A stretch of 64,000 nucleotides of DNA, taken from contig JAJDXO010000005.1 of the NCBI GenBank assembly GCA_022823235.1, positions 1 through 64,000 on the forward strand. The letters run 5' to 3'. Shown piece by piece: positions 43,047-52,143 of the stretch; within the stretch, counting starts at the first letter, position 1; each line of letters opens with the position of its first letter. A program made the translations under genes and the position numbers. The stretch comes from Rhodospirillales bacterium. Lineage in GTDB: Bacteria; Pseudomonadota; Alphaproteobacteria; Rhodospirillales; UBA2165. Below the pieces are notes generated by a model that saw nothing but the letters and a program-made list of their open reading frames with translations, was not told the origin of the DNA and made no database searches.

Positions 43047-44243
43047 ATGTCTTCCGGCGGCCCCGCCCAACTCCCCTCGAGCGCCCTCGGCCAGGCGCTT
43101 CTGGTCGCCACGCTGCTCGGCGCCAGCACCCTCACGGTCATGTCGGGCGCCACCATCGCGCCGGCCCTGCCGGCCATCACCGAGCACTTCAAGGGCCTGC
43201 CCGACGCCCAGTTCCTGACCCAGATCTCGCTGACCCTGCCCGGCCTGTTCATCGTGCTGGCCTCGCCGCTGGCCGGATACCTCGCCGACAAATCGGGACC
43301 CAAGCCGGTGCTGGCCGTCTCGACGGTGATCTATATCCTCGCCGGCTCGTCCGGGCTGTTCATCGACAGCCTGACCGACCTTCTGATCGGCCGGGCGCTG
43401 CTGGGCGTTTCGGTAGCCGGGATTCTCACCGCCGCCATCTCCCTGATCGGCGGCTGCTACGAGGGCCAACAGCGCAACCGGGTGCTGGGCTGGCAGGCGG
43501 CCGCCATGTCCCTCGGCGGCATGATCTACATCACCGCCAGCGGCTTCCTGGCCGATTTCGGCTGGCGGCTGCCCTTCGCCATCTACGCGGTCCCGGTGAT
43601 CCTTCTGCCGACCCTGTTCTTCCTGGTGCCCCACATCCGCGAGCGGCAGGACGCCCAGGCCCGCGAGGCGGCCGGCGATATCCCCTGGAGACTGTTCGCC
43701 GTCGCCTACGGCGCCGCCTTCGCCTCCATGGTGGCGTTCTACGTCATCCCGGTGCAGCTGCCCTTCCTGCTCCGGGAGATCGGCGCGCCCGGGCCCTCGA
43801 CCGCGGCGCTCACCATCGCGTGCTCCAGCCTGACCTCGGCGGTGATCGCCGCCCTTTACGGCCGCATCCGCCAAGTCCTGTCCGGGCGCACGGCGATCAC
43901 CCTGACGTTCCTGCTGCTCGGCGCGGGCCTGACGCTCGTCGGATCGGCGGCCTCGCTGCCGGTGATCGTCGGCGGGATGATCCTGTCCGGCGCCGGCGTG
44001 GGGCTGCTGTTTCCGTCCCTGGTCGGCCTGATCCTCGAGGGTGCGGCCCCTCATATCCGCGGGCGGGCGACGTCCGGGCTCACCATGGCGGTGTTCCTGG
44101 CGCAGTTCCTCTCGCCGGTGGTGATGACGGCGGCGGCGAGCGGCGGGACGGCGGAATGGTTCAGCCTCGCGGGCCAGGGCGCCCTCGCCGTCGGCACCGC
44201 GCTGGCGATCCGCTTCGTCTGGATCAGGGCCCGCCGGGCTTGA
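43047..44243 (+). CDS. MFS transporter (Bcr/CflA-like multidrug efflux type)
   Basis: A 398-residue membrane protein with about 12 hydrophobic segments. The first loop has LASPLAGYLADKSGPKPVL, the family motif A (G-x-x-x-D-x-x-G-x-[K/R]), and PAITEHFKG follows the first segment. It would export drugs or metabolites by proton exchange. The start at 43047 (MSSGGPAQ) follows GAGGG; in-frame starts further upstream would add residues unlike a membrane-protein N-terminus. Confidence 0.82.
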   Translation: MSSGGPAQLPSSALGQALLVATLLGASTLTVMSGATIAPALPAITEHFKGLPDAQFLTQISLTLPGLFIVLASPLAGYLADKSGPKPVLAVSTVIYILAGSSGLFIDSLTDLLIGRALLGVSVAGILTAAISLIGGCYEGQQRNRVLGWQAAAMSLGGMIYITASGFLADFGWRLPFAIYAVPVILLPTLFFLVPHIRERQDAQAREAAGDIPWRLFAVAYGAAFASMVAFYVIPVQLPFLLREIGAPGPSTAALTIACSSLTSAVIAALYGRIRQVLSGRTAITLTFLLLGAGLTLVGSAASLPVIVGGMILSGAGVGLLFPSLVGLILEGAAPHIRGRATSGLTMAVFLAQFLSPVVMTAAASGGTAEWFSLAGQGALAVGTALAIRFVWIRARRA

Positions 44244-44270
44244 CCCGCCGTCGTCATCACTACTCAAAGC

Positions 44271-44354
44271 CGTCATCACCGGGCTTGACCCGGTGATCCA
44301 CGTCCAGCGGTGCGCGGTACGCGTGGATGGCCGGGTCCGGGCCCGGCCATGACG
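44271..44354. repeat. REP-like palindromic intergenic repeat (second copy)
   Basis: CGTCATCACCGGGCTTGACC, then CGGTGATCCACG and further GCGTGGATGGCCGGGTC and GGCCCGGCCATGACG, is the reverse-complement version of the repeat at 29884-29967. It lies between the converging MFS and CinA-like genes and may act as a terminator for both. Confidence 0.7.
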
Positions 44355-44383
44355 AAATTCAATTGAGTCCGGACCCTAGGGCC

Positions 44384-45187
44384 TCAACCGGGGGGCAGCT
44401 CCGAGCCGTCATCCTCATGGGGCTCGCCGCCGAGATCGCGGATCATTTGGCGGATGTCCTCGGCCGCCGCGTCCAGTTCGTCGGGATCGGTGGCCCGGGT
44501 AACCAGCGAACAGCCGAACTTGCCGGCCTTGTAGAACGGGTACGATCCGATCTCCGTATCCGGGTGATCGTCCTGAACCCGGCCCAATCCCTCGGCGACG
44601 GTGCCCTCGGGCAGGTAGGCGACGACGGTCTTGGACAGCATCTTCGCGCCGCCCTTCAAATCGCCGGCGATCCCGTCGAACATGGCCCGCATGATCGAGG
44701 GCACGCCGGCCATCACATGGACATTGCCCATCCGAAAGCCCGGCGCCTTGGACACCGGATTGTCGATCAGGGTCGAGCCGACGGGCACCTCGGCCATCTT
44801 CAGCCGGGCCTCGTTCAGCCGGTCCCTGCCCATGTGGTCTTCGAGCAATTTCACCGCTTCGGGCCGGCGTTCCAGCTCCGTCCCGAAGGCCTTGGCGACG
44901 CAGAGCGCGGTGATGTCGTCATGGGTCGGGCCGATGCCGCCGGTGGTGAAGACGTAATCGTACTTCTCCCGCGCCTCGTTAACGGCGGCGATGATGACCT
45001 CCTCGTCATCCGGGATGACCCGGGCCTCGGCGAGCCGGATGCCCATGCCGGTCAAGCGGGTGGCGAGCCAGTTCAGGTTGGCGTCCTCGGTGCGCCCGGA
45101 CAGCACCTCGTCGCCGATGATCATCACGCAAGCGGTAACGGTGTCGGTGACCGGGGCGGTGACTGGGGCCGTAACGGTGTCGTCCAC
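44384..45187 (-). CDS. CinA/MoaB-like molybdopterin-binding domain protein
   Basis: A 267-residue protein of the MoCF-binding fold. IIGDEVLSGRTEDANLNWLATRL and YDYVFTTGGIGPTHDDIT are the two conserved loops that bind molybdopterin in MoeA/MogA/CinA proteins. It corresponds to the N-terminal part of CinA without the amidase domain. The first 20 residues hold a short repeat (TAPVTAPVTDTVTA), so the true start could lie a little inside. Confidence 0.82.
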   Translation of the reverse strand: MDDTVTAPVTAPVTDTVTACVMIIGDEVLSGRTEDANLNWLATRLTGMGIRLAEARVIPDDEEVIIAAVNEAREKYDYVFTTGGIGPTHDDITALCVAKAFGTELERRPEAVKLLEDHMGRDRLNEARLKMAEVPVGSTLIDNPVSKAPGFRMGNVHVMAGVPSIMRAMFDGIAGDLKGGAKMLSKTVVAYLPEGTVAEGLGRVQDDHPDTEIGSYPFYKAGKFGCSLVTRATDPDELDAAAEDIRQMIRDLGGEPHEDDGSELPPG

Positions 45188-45255
45188 GTTTCTCTCCCTA
45201 AAGCGGCCGCCATCCTATCAAAGCATCTTGGCGCCGCAATACGGCTGGTGCCGGT

Positions 45256-45912
45256 TCAAAGACTATTGAGCGCGGACGCCAGCTCCGACGGGTGGGCGGC
45301 CAGGCGATCGGCGCCGGCTTCGACAAGTTCGGCGTCGGACCCGTAGCCCCATTGGGCGCCGATGGAGTTCGCCCCATGGGCCCGGGCGCCCTCGATATCG
45401 TGACGGCGGTCGCCGATCATGACCGCATTCGCGGGCTCGATTCCTTCCGTGACGAATATGTGCGCCAGCAGATCACGTTTGCCGGCCCGGGTGCCGTCCA
45501 GCTCCGAACCGTAGACCCGAGGGAAATACCGCCGGAGGCCGAAATGATCGATGATCCGGTCGGCGTAGACATGCGGTTTGGACGTCACCACCAGCAGCGG
45601 ATAGCCCGCCCGGTGAAGTCCCTCGACCGCCGCTTCGATCCCGTCGCACAGCTCGTTCTCGTAGATCCCGATGTCTTGGAACCGGTCTCGGTACAGCACA
45701 ATCGCGCGGTCGATGTCCGCCTGCCCCGCGTCCGGCATCATGGCGCCGAAACTCTCGTAAAGCGGCGGGCCGATGCACCAGGTGAGGTCATCCGCCGGAT
45801 CGATGGGAATGGCCAGCTTCTCGATGGCGTGACGAATGCAGTTGATAATTCCCAGCTTGGGGTCGGTCAGCGTCCCGTCGAGATCGAACAGCAGCGCCGG
45901 TTTTCCGGTCAC
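45256..45912 (-). CDS. HAD family hydrolase (phosphoglycolate phosphatase-like)
   Basis: A 218-residue phosphatase. LLFDLDGTLTD holds the nucleophile Asp, VTSKP the second motif, and MIGDRRHDIEGARAHG the metal-binding last motif. A start at GTG 45912 overlaps the stop of the NUDIX gene (GTGA), so translation is coupled. Function is probably removal of phosphoglycolate or similar small phosphates. Confidence 0.85.
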   Translation of the reverse strand: MTGKPALLFDLDGTLTDPKLGIINCIRHAIEKLAIPIDPADDLTWCIGPPLYESFGAMMPDAGQADIDRAIVLYRDRFQDIGIYENELCDGIEAAVEGLHRAGYPLLVVTSKPHVYADRIIDHFGLRRYFPRVYGSELDGTRAGKRDLLAHIFVTEGIEPANAVMIGDRRHDIEGARAHGANSIGAQWGYGSDAELVEAGADRLAAHPSELASALNSL

Positions 45913-46367
45913 AACAGATCGCAGAGCAGGGCCACCAGGGGTTCGTCCGCCGGCGGCATGGGATAGTCCCCCATCCGGTTCGGGAACACCCATTTGAGCG
46001 CCTGTCCCTCCGACGGGACCGGCGTCCCCTTCCATACCCGGCAGACGAACAGGGGCATCAGGAGATGGAAGTCGTCGTAGGCGTGCGAGGCGAAGGCGAT
46101 GGGCGCAAGGCAGCTCTCGGCGACGTCCAGGCTGAGTTCTTCCTTCAGTTCGCGAATCAGCGCCGCCTCGGGGGTCTCGCCGTCGGCCACCTTGCCGCCC
46201 GGAAATTCCCACAGCCCGGCCATGGACTTGCCCTCGGGGCGTTGGGCCAGCAGGACCCGGCCGTCGGCATCCACCAGGGCCGCCGCCGCAACCAGCAGGA
46301 TCGGCGCCGAGCCGGACCGGCTCCGGCTCTCGGCCTCCAGGCAGGAGGGATCAGGTCCGATGGTCAT
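45909..46367 (-). CDS. mutT: NUDIX hydrolase, MutT type (8-oxo-dGTP diphosphatase)
   Basis: A 152-residue protein with the Nudix box GKVADGETPEAALIRELKEEL and the MutT-like start LLVAAAALVDADGRVLLAQRPEGK. Such enzymes remove oxidised dGTP. It is placed after argJ and a GNAT gene, the usual alphaproteobacterial position. The start overlaps the GNAT gene by 17 bases. Confidence 0.88.
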   Translation of the reverse strand: MTIGPDPSCLEAESRSRSGSAPILLVAAAALVDADGRVLLAQRPEGKSMAGLWEFPGGKVADGETPEAALIRELKEELSLDVAESCLAPIAFASHAYDDFHLLMPLFVCRVWKGTPVPSEGQALKWVFPNRMGDYPMPPADEPLVALLCDLL

Positions 46368-46929
46368 TCCGCCATTCCTCGGCCGTAATCCGGCGTTTCG
46401 TCGTTTCGATCTCCCGATTCCGGGCCGGCGCGAGGCGGAACCTCGTTTCCACCGGGGTCATGCCGAGCTTCTCCTGCACGCGCCGGGAAGCGGGATTGTG
46501 CGCGAATGTCCACGCATAAACCGTCCCGTAACCCAATTCGTCGAATGCATAGCGCAAAATACCCCGTGTCGCCTCGGTCATGTACCCTCGGTTCCAGTAT
46601 ATTTGCCCGAGCCAGTATCCAACCTCCGCCGAACGGCCTTTCTCGCGACACCATAGCGCAATCGCGCCGCGGAGGGAGTGACCGGCCCGCACTTGAATCG
46701 CAAACGTGTAGCTGTCGCCTTCCCGAGCTTCCGCGTCGAGAAGCCGCAACCATTTTTCGGCGTCTCTTTCCGTATAAGGATGCGGAATGTTCGAAGTCAT
46801 GACGGCAACCTCTTCGTCGGCCAACAGGGCGACGATTTGTTCCAGATCGGTCGCCGCAACAGGCCTGAGAACCAGGCGTTCAGTCTCCAGTACGGGAACC
46901 ATCGCCGGATCAGGTCCGGTAATCGGCAT
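46351..46929 (-). CDS. GNAT family N-acetyltransferase (RimJ/RimL-like)
   Basis: A 192-residue acetyltransferase. TERLVLRPVAATDLEQI starts the domain, EVGYWLGQIYWNRGYMTEATRGIL is the acetyl-CoA binding region, and NPASRRVQEKLGMTPVE is the closing motif. It overlaps argJ by 20 bases, which suggests coupling. The acceptor is unknown. Confidence 0.87.
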   Translation of the reverse strand: MPITGPDPAMVPVLETERLVLRPVAATDLEQIVALLADEEVAVMTSNIPHPYTERDAEKWLRLLDAEAREGDSYTFAIQVRAGHSLRGAIALWCREKGRSAEVGYWLGQIYWNRGYMTEATRGILRYAFDELGYGTVYAWTFAHNPASRRVQEKLGMTPVETRFRLAPARNREIETTKRRITAEEWRNDHRT

Positions 46930-48136
46930 TGACGGAGATGTAGCCGTGGGTCAAATCGCAGGTCCAGACCGTCGCCCGGCCGGGTCCGACGCCGAGATCC
47001 ACATCGATATGGATTTCCTCGCCCTTCATGTGGGCCGCCACCGGGGCCTCGTCGTAGCCGTCCACGGCGACGCCGTCCCGGGCGACGGCGATGCCGCCGA
47101 TGGTGATGGCGAGCCTGTCCCGGTCGGCCGCCTCGCCGGCCTTGCCGACCGCCATGACGATCCGGCCCCAGTTGGCGTCCTCGCCGGCGATGGCGGTCTT
47201 GACCAGGGGCGAGTCGGCGATGGCCCTGGCAACCACTTCCGCGGCGCGGTCGTCTTCGGCGCCCGACACGTTGACCGTGATGAATTTTGTCGCCCCCTCC
47301 CCGTCCCGGACGATCTGGTGGGCGAGGTCGAGGCACACCTCGCCGAGGGCATTCCGGAAGTCCCGGAGATGCGCGTCGCCGGCCTGGGCGACCCACTTGT
47401 GATCGGCCGTACCCGTCGCACAGAGCAACACTGTGTCGTTGGTGGACCGGTCGGAATCGACGGTGATCCTGTTGAAGCTCCTGTTGACCGCGTTCTCCAG
47501 GAGATGCTGCAGCACCCCGTGGGAAATGGCGGCATCGGTGAACACATAGGCCAGCATGGTCGCCATGTGCGGCGCGATCATGCCCGAACCCTTGGCGATC
47601 CCGGCGATGGTCACGGTCGTGCCGTCGATCTCGACCTGCCGCGACGCGCCTTTCGGAAACGTATCGGTAGTCGAGATGGCGAGCGCGGCATCTTCCCAAC
47701 TCGCCCCCTCATCGATCTTCAGGCCGGGCAGCGCATCGGTGATTTTCCCGACCGGCAACTGCTCGCCGATGACCCCGGTGGAACTGATCATCACGTCGCC
47801 AGGCGCACAGCCGAGCACGTCTCCCGCCGCCGCCGCTGTCGCCTCGACCACGGCGACGCCGGCTTTGCCGGTGAACGAGTTGGCGTTGGCGGAATTGATG
47901 ACCAGGCCGCGCACATGCCCGCCTTTCAGAACGTCGCGGTCCCAATCGATGGTCGGCGACGACATGGCGCTGTCGGTGAACACGCCGGCAACGTCAGTCG
48001 CCTCGGGCAAGGAAACGAAGAGCAGGTCGAGCGCCCCGTCTTTCTTGAGCCCGCAGGAGACCGGGGCGAATTTTACGCCCGGAACGGGGGGCATCTCCGG
48101 GAAGCGATCCGGTGCGAGGGGTGATTTGTCGGTCAT
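46910..48136 (-). CDS. argJ: Bifunctional glutamate N-acetyltransferase/amino-acid acetyltransferase ArgJ
   Basis: A 408-residue enzyme of arginine synthesis that transfers acetyl from N-acetylornithine to glutamate. IAKGSGMIAPHMATMLAY contains the Thr at which the protein cleaves itself into alpha and beta chains and which is then the nucleophile. The N-terminus at 48136 (MTDKSPLAP) matches the family; an extension from 48250 runs through the terminator hairpin and is not used. It lies downstream of ppiC as in other alphaproteobacteria. Confidence 0.93.
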   Translation of the reverse strand: MTDKSPLAPDRFPEMPPVPGVKFAPVSCGLKKDGALDLLFVSLPEATDVAGVFTDSAMSSPTIDWDRDVLKGGHVRGLVINSANANSFTGKAGVAVVEATAAAAGDVLGCAPGDVMISSTGVIGEQLPVGKITDALPGLKIDEGASWEDAALAISTTDTFPKGASRQVEIDGTTVTIAGIAKGSGMIAPHMATMLAYVFTDAAISHGVLQHLLENAVNRSFNRITVDSDRSTNDTVLLCATGTADHKWVAQAGDAHLRDFRNALGEVCLDLAHQIVRDGEGATKFITVNVSGAEDDRAAEVVARAIADSPLVKTAIAGEDANWGRIVMAVGKAGEAADRDRLAITIGGIAVARDGVAVDGYDEAPVAAHMKGEEIHIDVDLGVGPGRATVWTCDLTHGYISVNADYRT

Positions 48137-48165
48137 GGGTCGGTGGTCTGGTTTGGCAATCACGT

Positions 48166-48193
48166 CAAAAGAAAAGCGCCGCTGCCGCGGCGC
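48166..48193 (-). terminator. Intrinsic terminator downstream of the peptidyl-prolyl isomerase gene
   Basis: On the reverse strand GCGCCGC-GGCA-GCGGCGC forms a perfect 7-bp stem (48176-48193) followed by TTTTCTTTTG. It lies between ppiC and argJ and ends most ppiC transcription. Confidence 0.85.
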
Positions 48194-48250
48194 CCTCCTT
48201 TTAATCAAAGCCGCGCCCGCCGTCCAGCGGATGCGGGGCGGCGTCTTCAT

Positions 48251-49090
48251 CTATTTCGGATCGGGACGCCCTTCGGGCCCGAAGGTTTCCACCTTGGCCT
48301 TCTCGCGCAGTTCGCTCACGTACTTCCGGGTTAGCTGCTCCTGCACCTGTTCGCGCATCTGGCCCTCGGCCTGGGCGTAGCTCGGCGCTTCCTGGGTGCG
48401 ACGGTCCTCGACCTTGATGACGTGCCAGCCGAATTGGGTCTTCACCGGCGATTTGGTGACGTCGCCCGGCCGCAGCCCGAACGCGGCGGCGGAGAATTCC
48501 GGCACCATCTTCTCGCGGGTGAAATAGCCGAGATCGCCGCCGACCTTCCCGGACGGCCCGGTCGAGAGTTCCCGGGCCAGCCTCCCGAAATCCTCTCCCT
48601 TGCCGACGCGGACGATGACCGCGCGGGCCTGCTCTTCGGTCTCCACCAGGATATGGCGGGCCCGAACCTCGTCGAGGGGCGGATTTTCCTTCAGGAACTG
48701 GTCATACCGCGCCTTCACCGCGTCATCGGTCAGGTTGTCCTTTACGTAGCGGGACATCAGTTCCTGCTGGAGGAGCTGGTCCTCGATCTGGGCTACGGCG
48801 CGGCGGACCTGGGATTCCTTGTCGTAGCCCTGCTTGCGGGCTTCGTCGGCCACCAGCCGGACGGTAATCATGTCCTGCAGGATCAAGTTGAACAGGAGCT
48901 GAGCGGGGTACTGTTGGGCCTGGGGGCCCAACTGTTGGCGCCGGTTCATGATGTCCGACATGAAAATCTCATAACCGTTCACGACGGCGACCACCGGATC
49001 ATCGGCGGCTTTCGCGGTGGTGGACAATTGCGGCAACGCCAGCCCGGCGGAGAGAGCCACGGCTGCCGCTGCGAGAGCGAATTTGCGCAT
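48251..49090 (-). CDS. Peptidyl-prolyl cis-trans isomerase, parvulin/SurA type, periplasmic
   Basis: A 279-residue exported folding factor. The signal peptide ends about residue 28 (TTAKA-ADD). A SurA-like N-terminal helical part follows. The rotamase domain (about 145-240) has RARHILVETEEQARAVI, GGDLGYFTREKMVPEF and TQFGWHVIKVEDRR. It helps fold periplasmic and outer-membrane proteins. It is divergent from secA. Confidence 0.92.
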   Translation of the reverse strand: MRKFALAAAAVALSAGLALPQLSTTAKAADDPVVAVVNGYEIFMSDIMNRRQQLGPQAQQYPAQLLFNLILQDMITVRLVADEARKQGYDKESQVRRAVAQIEDQLLQQELMSRYVKDNLTDDAVKARYDQFLKENPPLDEVRARHILVETEEQARAVIVRVGKGEDFGRLARELSTGPSGKVGGDLGYFTREKMVPEFSAAAFGLRPGDVTKSPVKTQFGWHVIKVEDRRTQEAPSYAQAEGQMREQVQEQLTRKYVSELREKAKVETFGPEGRPDPK

Positions 49091-49310
49091 ATTTCGATCC
49101 TGCGATGCTGATCCCGGTCGGTTTCACACCCCTGGCATCGCGTTCGGAGGCAAGGAACCGTTCCCTTACCATACTCCATGGCCTAAATGGCCGCATCACA
49201 CAAGGATGCGAGCGCGGATGCCGGTCGTTGACAAGGCGCTGTCCCGGCCATATCTCTTTGCCAGCGCGGTGAGCGTGCCGCCAAGCTTCTGACTCGTCCG
49301 AGGAATTTCC

Positions 49311-52055
49311 ATGTTTGACGCCCTCGCCCGGCGCGTGTTTGGGTCGGCCAACGACCGTTACGTCAAAGGACTCGGCGGCACCGTCGACGCCATCAACAAA
49401 CTCGAGCCCGACATGGAGGCCCTGTCGGACGCCGAGTTGAAGGCGCGCACCGATTGGCTGAAAAGCCGCGCCGCCAAGGGCGAGAGCCTGGACGAGCTGC
49501 TGGTCGATGCCTTCGCGACGGTGCGCGAAGCGGCCAAGCGGGCCCTCGGCGAGCGCCCCTACGACGTTCAATTGGTCGGCGGGGTGGTGCTGCACAACGG
49601 CATGATCTCCGAAATGAAGACCGGTGAGGGCAAAACGCTGGTCGCCACCATGCCGGTCTATCTCAATGCCCTCGAAGGCAAGGGCGTCCATGTGGTCACG
49701 GTCAACGACTACCTGGCGCGCCGCGACGCCGAGTGGATGGGCAAGATCTACGACATGCTGGGCCTTTCGGTCGGGGTCATCGTTCCCCAGATGAGCGACG
49801 AGGACCGGCGCGTCTCCTACAACGCCGACGTCACCTACGGCACCAACTCGGAGTTCGGCTTCGACTACCTCCGGGACAACATGAAATTCACCCTCGAAGA
49901 CATGGTGCAGCGGGAATTCAACTACGCCATCGTCGACGAGGTGGACTCGATCCTGGTCGACGAGGCGCGGACGCCGCTGATCATTTCCGGCGCCGCCGAA
50001 GCATCGTCGGATATGTACGCGGCGGTGAACGAGGTGATCCCGGACCTGGTCGAGGAAGACTACGAAAAAGACGAGAAAATGCGCACCGTCACCTTGACCG
50101 ATCAGGGTACCGAGCATGTCGAGCAGCTGCTTGACGAGGCGGGGCTGCTGCAAAACGGCAACCTGTACGACTACGCCAACGTGTCGCTGGTTCACCACGT
50201 CAATCAGGCGCTCCGCGCCCATACCATGTTCCAGCGCGATACCGACTACATGGTCCACAACGGCCAGGTCGTGATCGTCGACGAATTCACCGGCCGGATG
50301 ATGGAGGGCCGCCGCTTCTCCGAGGGCCTGCATCAGGCGCTCGAAGCCAAGGAGGGGGTGACCGTCGAGCAGGAAAACCAGACCCTCGCCTCGATCACCT
50401 ATCAGAACTATTTCCGCATGTACCCGAAGCTTGCCGGCATGACCGGCACGGCGATGACCGAAGCCGGGGAATTCTCCGAGATTTACAAACTGGAAGTCAT
50501 CGAGATTCCCACCAACCTGCCCATCGTCCGCGACGACCGGGACGACGAGGTCTATCGCTCGACCGCCGAGAAATACGACGCCATCGTCGAGCTGATCGAG
50601 GACTGCCGGGAAAGAAAGCAGCCGGTGCTGGTCGGCACGGTCTCCATCGAAAAGTCGGAAGACATCTCCGAACTGTTGAAGAAGAAGGATATTCCGCACC
50701 AGGTGCTGAACGCCCGCTACCACGAGCAGGAAGCCTACATCATCGCCCAGGCCGGCGCGCCGGGCGCGGTCACCATCGCGACCAACATGGCCGGCCGCGG
50801 CACCGACATTCAGCTCGGCGGCAACGTCGACATGCTGGTCCGCCAGCAACTCGAGGGCGAGGCCGACGAAGCGAAGCACGAACAGCTGACCCGGAAGGTC
50901 CGGGAAGACGTCGCCGCCGGCAAGCAAACGGTGCTGGACTCCGGCGGCGTGTTCATCGTCGGCACCGAACGCCACGAAAGCCGGCGCATCGACAACCAGC
51001 TTCGGGGCCGGTCGGGCCGTCAGGGCGACCCGGGCGGATCGAAATTCTTCCTCTCGCTGGAAGACGATTTGATGCGCATCTTCGGCTCGCAGCGCATGGA
51101 GAGCATGCTGACCAAGCTCGGCCTCGAGGACGGCGAGGCGATCGTCCACCCGTGGATCAACAAGGCGCTGGAGAAGGCGCAGCAGAAGGTCGAGGCGCGC
51201 AACTTCGATATCCGGAAGAATCTGCTCAAGTTCGACGACGTGATGAACGACCAGCGGAAGGTGATCTACGAGCAGCGCAAGGAGTTGATGAGCGCCACCG
51301 ACGTCTCCAACACCCTCGCGGACATGCGGACCAATGTCGTCGGCCGGACGGTCAGCCGGTGCATCCCCGAAAAAGCCTATCAGGAGCAATGGGAAACCGA
51401 TGCGCTGCACGAAGAGATGAAGCGCATATTCGGCCTCGATCTGCCGGTCTCCGAGTGGGCCCGGGAGGAAGGCGTCGCCGACGCCGAGGTCAAGGACCGC
51501 ATCCTGGACCGGGTCAACCGCAAGATGGCCGAAAAGGCCGCGACCTGGGGACCGGAGATCATGCGGGACGTGGAGAAGAGCCTGCTCCTGCAGATTCTCG
51601 ATCAGGTGTGGAAGGAGCACCTGCTCTCCCTCGACCATCTGCGTCAGGGCATCGGCCTCCGGGCCTACGGCCAGAAGGACCCGCTCAACGAATACAAGGG
51701 CGAGGCCTTCGAGATGTTCAACGGCATGCTGGACGAACTCGACGAGCGGGTCTCTCAGGTGCTGGCCCACATGGAGCTGCAGCTGACCGGTATCGACGAG
51801 ATGGGCATCTTCGACCGCGACGCGCCGGAGACCGTCGAGGGATACCTGGACCCGGCCTTCGCCGACGGCGGCGAAATCGCCGGTCCCGAAGGCGATTACG
51901 GCGATGCGGTGGTCATCGAAGAGCCGGTCCGCTCGCGCCGGGCGGCGGCGGAGGTCGATCCCGAAGATCCCTCCACCTGGGGCAAGGTCGGCCGCAACGC
52001 CCCCTGTCCCTGCGGGTCGGGCAAGAAATTCAAGCACTGCCACGGCACCAAATAG
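49311..52055 (+). CDS. secA: Protein translocase ATPase SecA
   Basis: A 914-residue motor that drives proteins through Sec[12 protein letters not shown] (Walker A, 105-109) and [17 protein letters not shown] (Walker B area) are in the first nucleotide domain, [10 protein letters not shown] and [10 protein letters not shown] in the second. The C-terminal zinc-binding [14 protein letters not shown] contacts SecB. Length and all domains are normal. A long frame on the opposite strand is an artefact of GC-rich codons. Confidence 0.98.
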   Translation: MFDALARRVFGSANDRYVKGLGGTVDAINKLEPDMEALSDAELKARTDWLKSRAAKGESLDELLVDAFATVREAAKRALGERPYDVQLVGGVVLHNGMISEMKTGEGKTLVATMPVYLNALEGKGVHVVTVNDYLARRDAEWMGKIYDMLGLSVGVIVPQMSDEDRRVSYNADVTYGTNSEFGFDYLRDNMKFTLEDMVQREFNYAIVDEVDSILVDEARTPLIISGAAEASSDMYAAVNEVIPDLVEEDYEKDEKMRTVTLTDQGTEHVEQLLDEAGLLQNGNLYDYANVSLVHHVNQALRAHTMFQRDTDYMVHNGQVVIVDEFTGRMMEGRRFSEGLHQALEAKEGVTVEQENQTLASITYQNYFRMYPKLAGMTGTAMTEAGEFSEIYKLEVIEIPTNLPIVRDDRDDEVYRSTAEKYDAIVELIEDCRERKQPVLVGTVSIEKSEDISELLKKKDIPHQVLNARYHEQEAYIIAQAGAPGAVTIATNMAGRGTDIQLGGNVDMLVRQQLEGEADEAKHEQLTRKVREDVAAGKQTVLDSGGVFIVGTERHESRRIDNQLRGRSGRQGDPGGSKFFLSLEDDLMRIFGSQRMESMLTKLGLEDGEAIVHPWINKALEKAQQKVEARNFDIRKNLLKFDDVMNDQRKVIYEQRKELMSATDVSNTLADMRTNVVGRTVSRCIPEKAYQEQWETDALHEEMKRIFGLDLPVSEWAREEGVADAEVKDRILDRVNRKMAEKAATWGPEIMRDVEKSLLLQILDQVWKEHLLSLDHLRQGIGLRAYGQKDPLNEYKGEAFEMFNGMLDELDERVSQVLAHMELQLTGIDEMGIFDRDAPETVEGYLDPAFADGGEIAGPEGDYGDAVVIEEPVRSRRAAAEVDPEDPSTWGKVGRNAPCPCGSGKKFKHCHGTK

Positions 52056-52143
52056 CCCTCACCGGCTAATTCCACGCGGCTCAATCGACCGGCCGGTTGA
52101 GAACACCCACTCTCAATTTCAAATATGAATGAGGGTGATCCGC

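Noticed and set aside
48137..48250. Longer argJ start at 48250
   Set aside because: It would include the ppiC terminator hairpin and gives a non-family N-terminus.
48999..52043. 1014-codon open frame antisense to secA
   Set aside because: It mirrors a clear secA gene; such frames arise from GC-rich third positions. The same applies to the long antisense frame at 57094-59781 over the RND pump.
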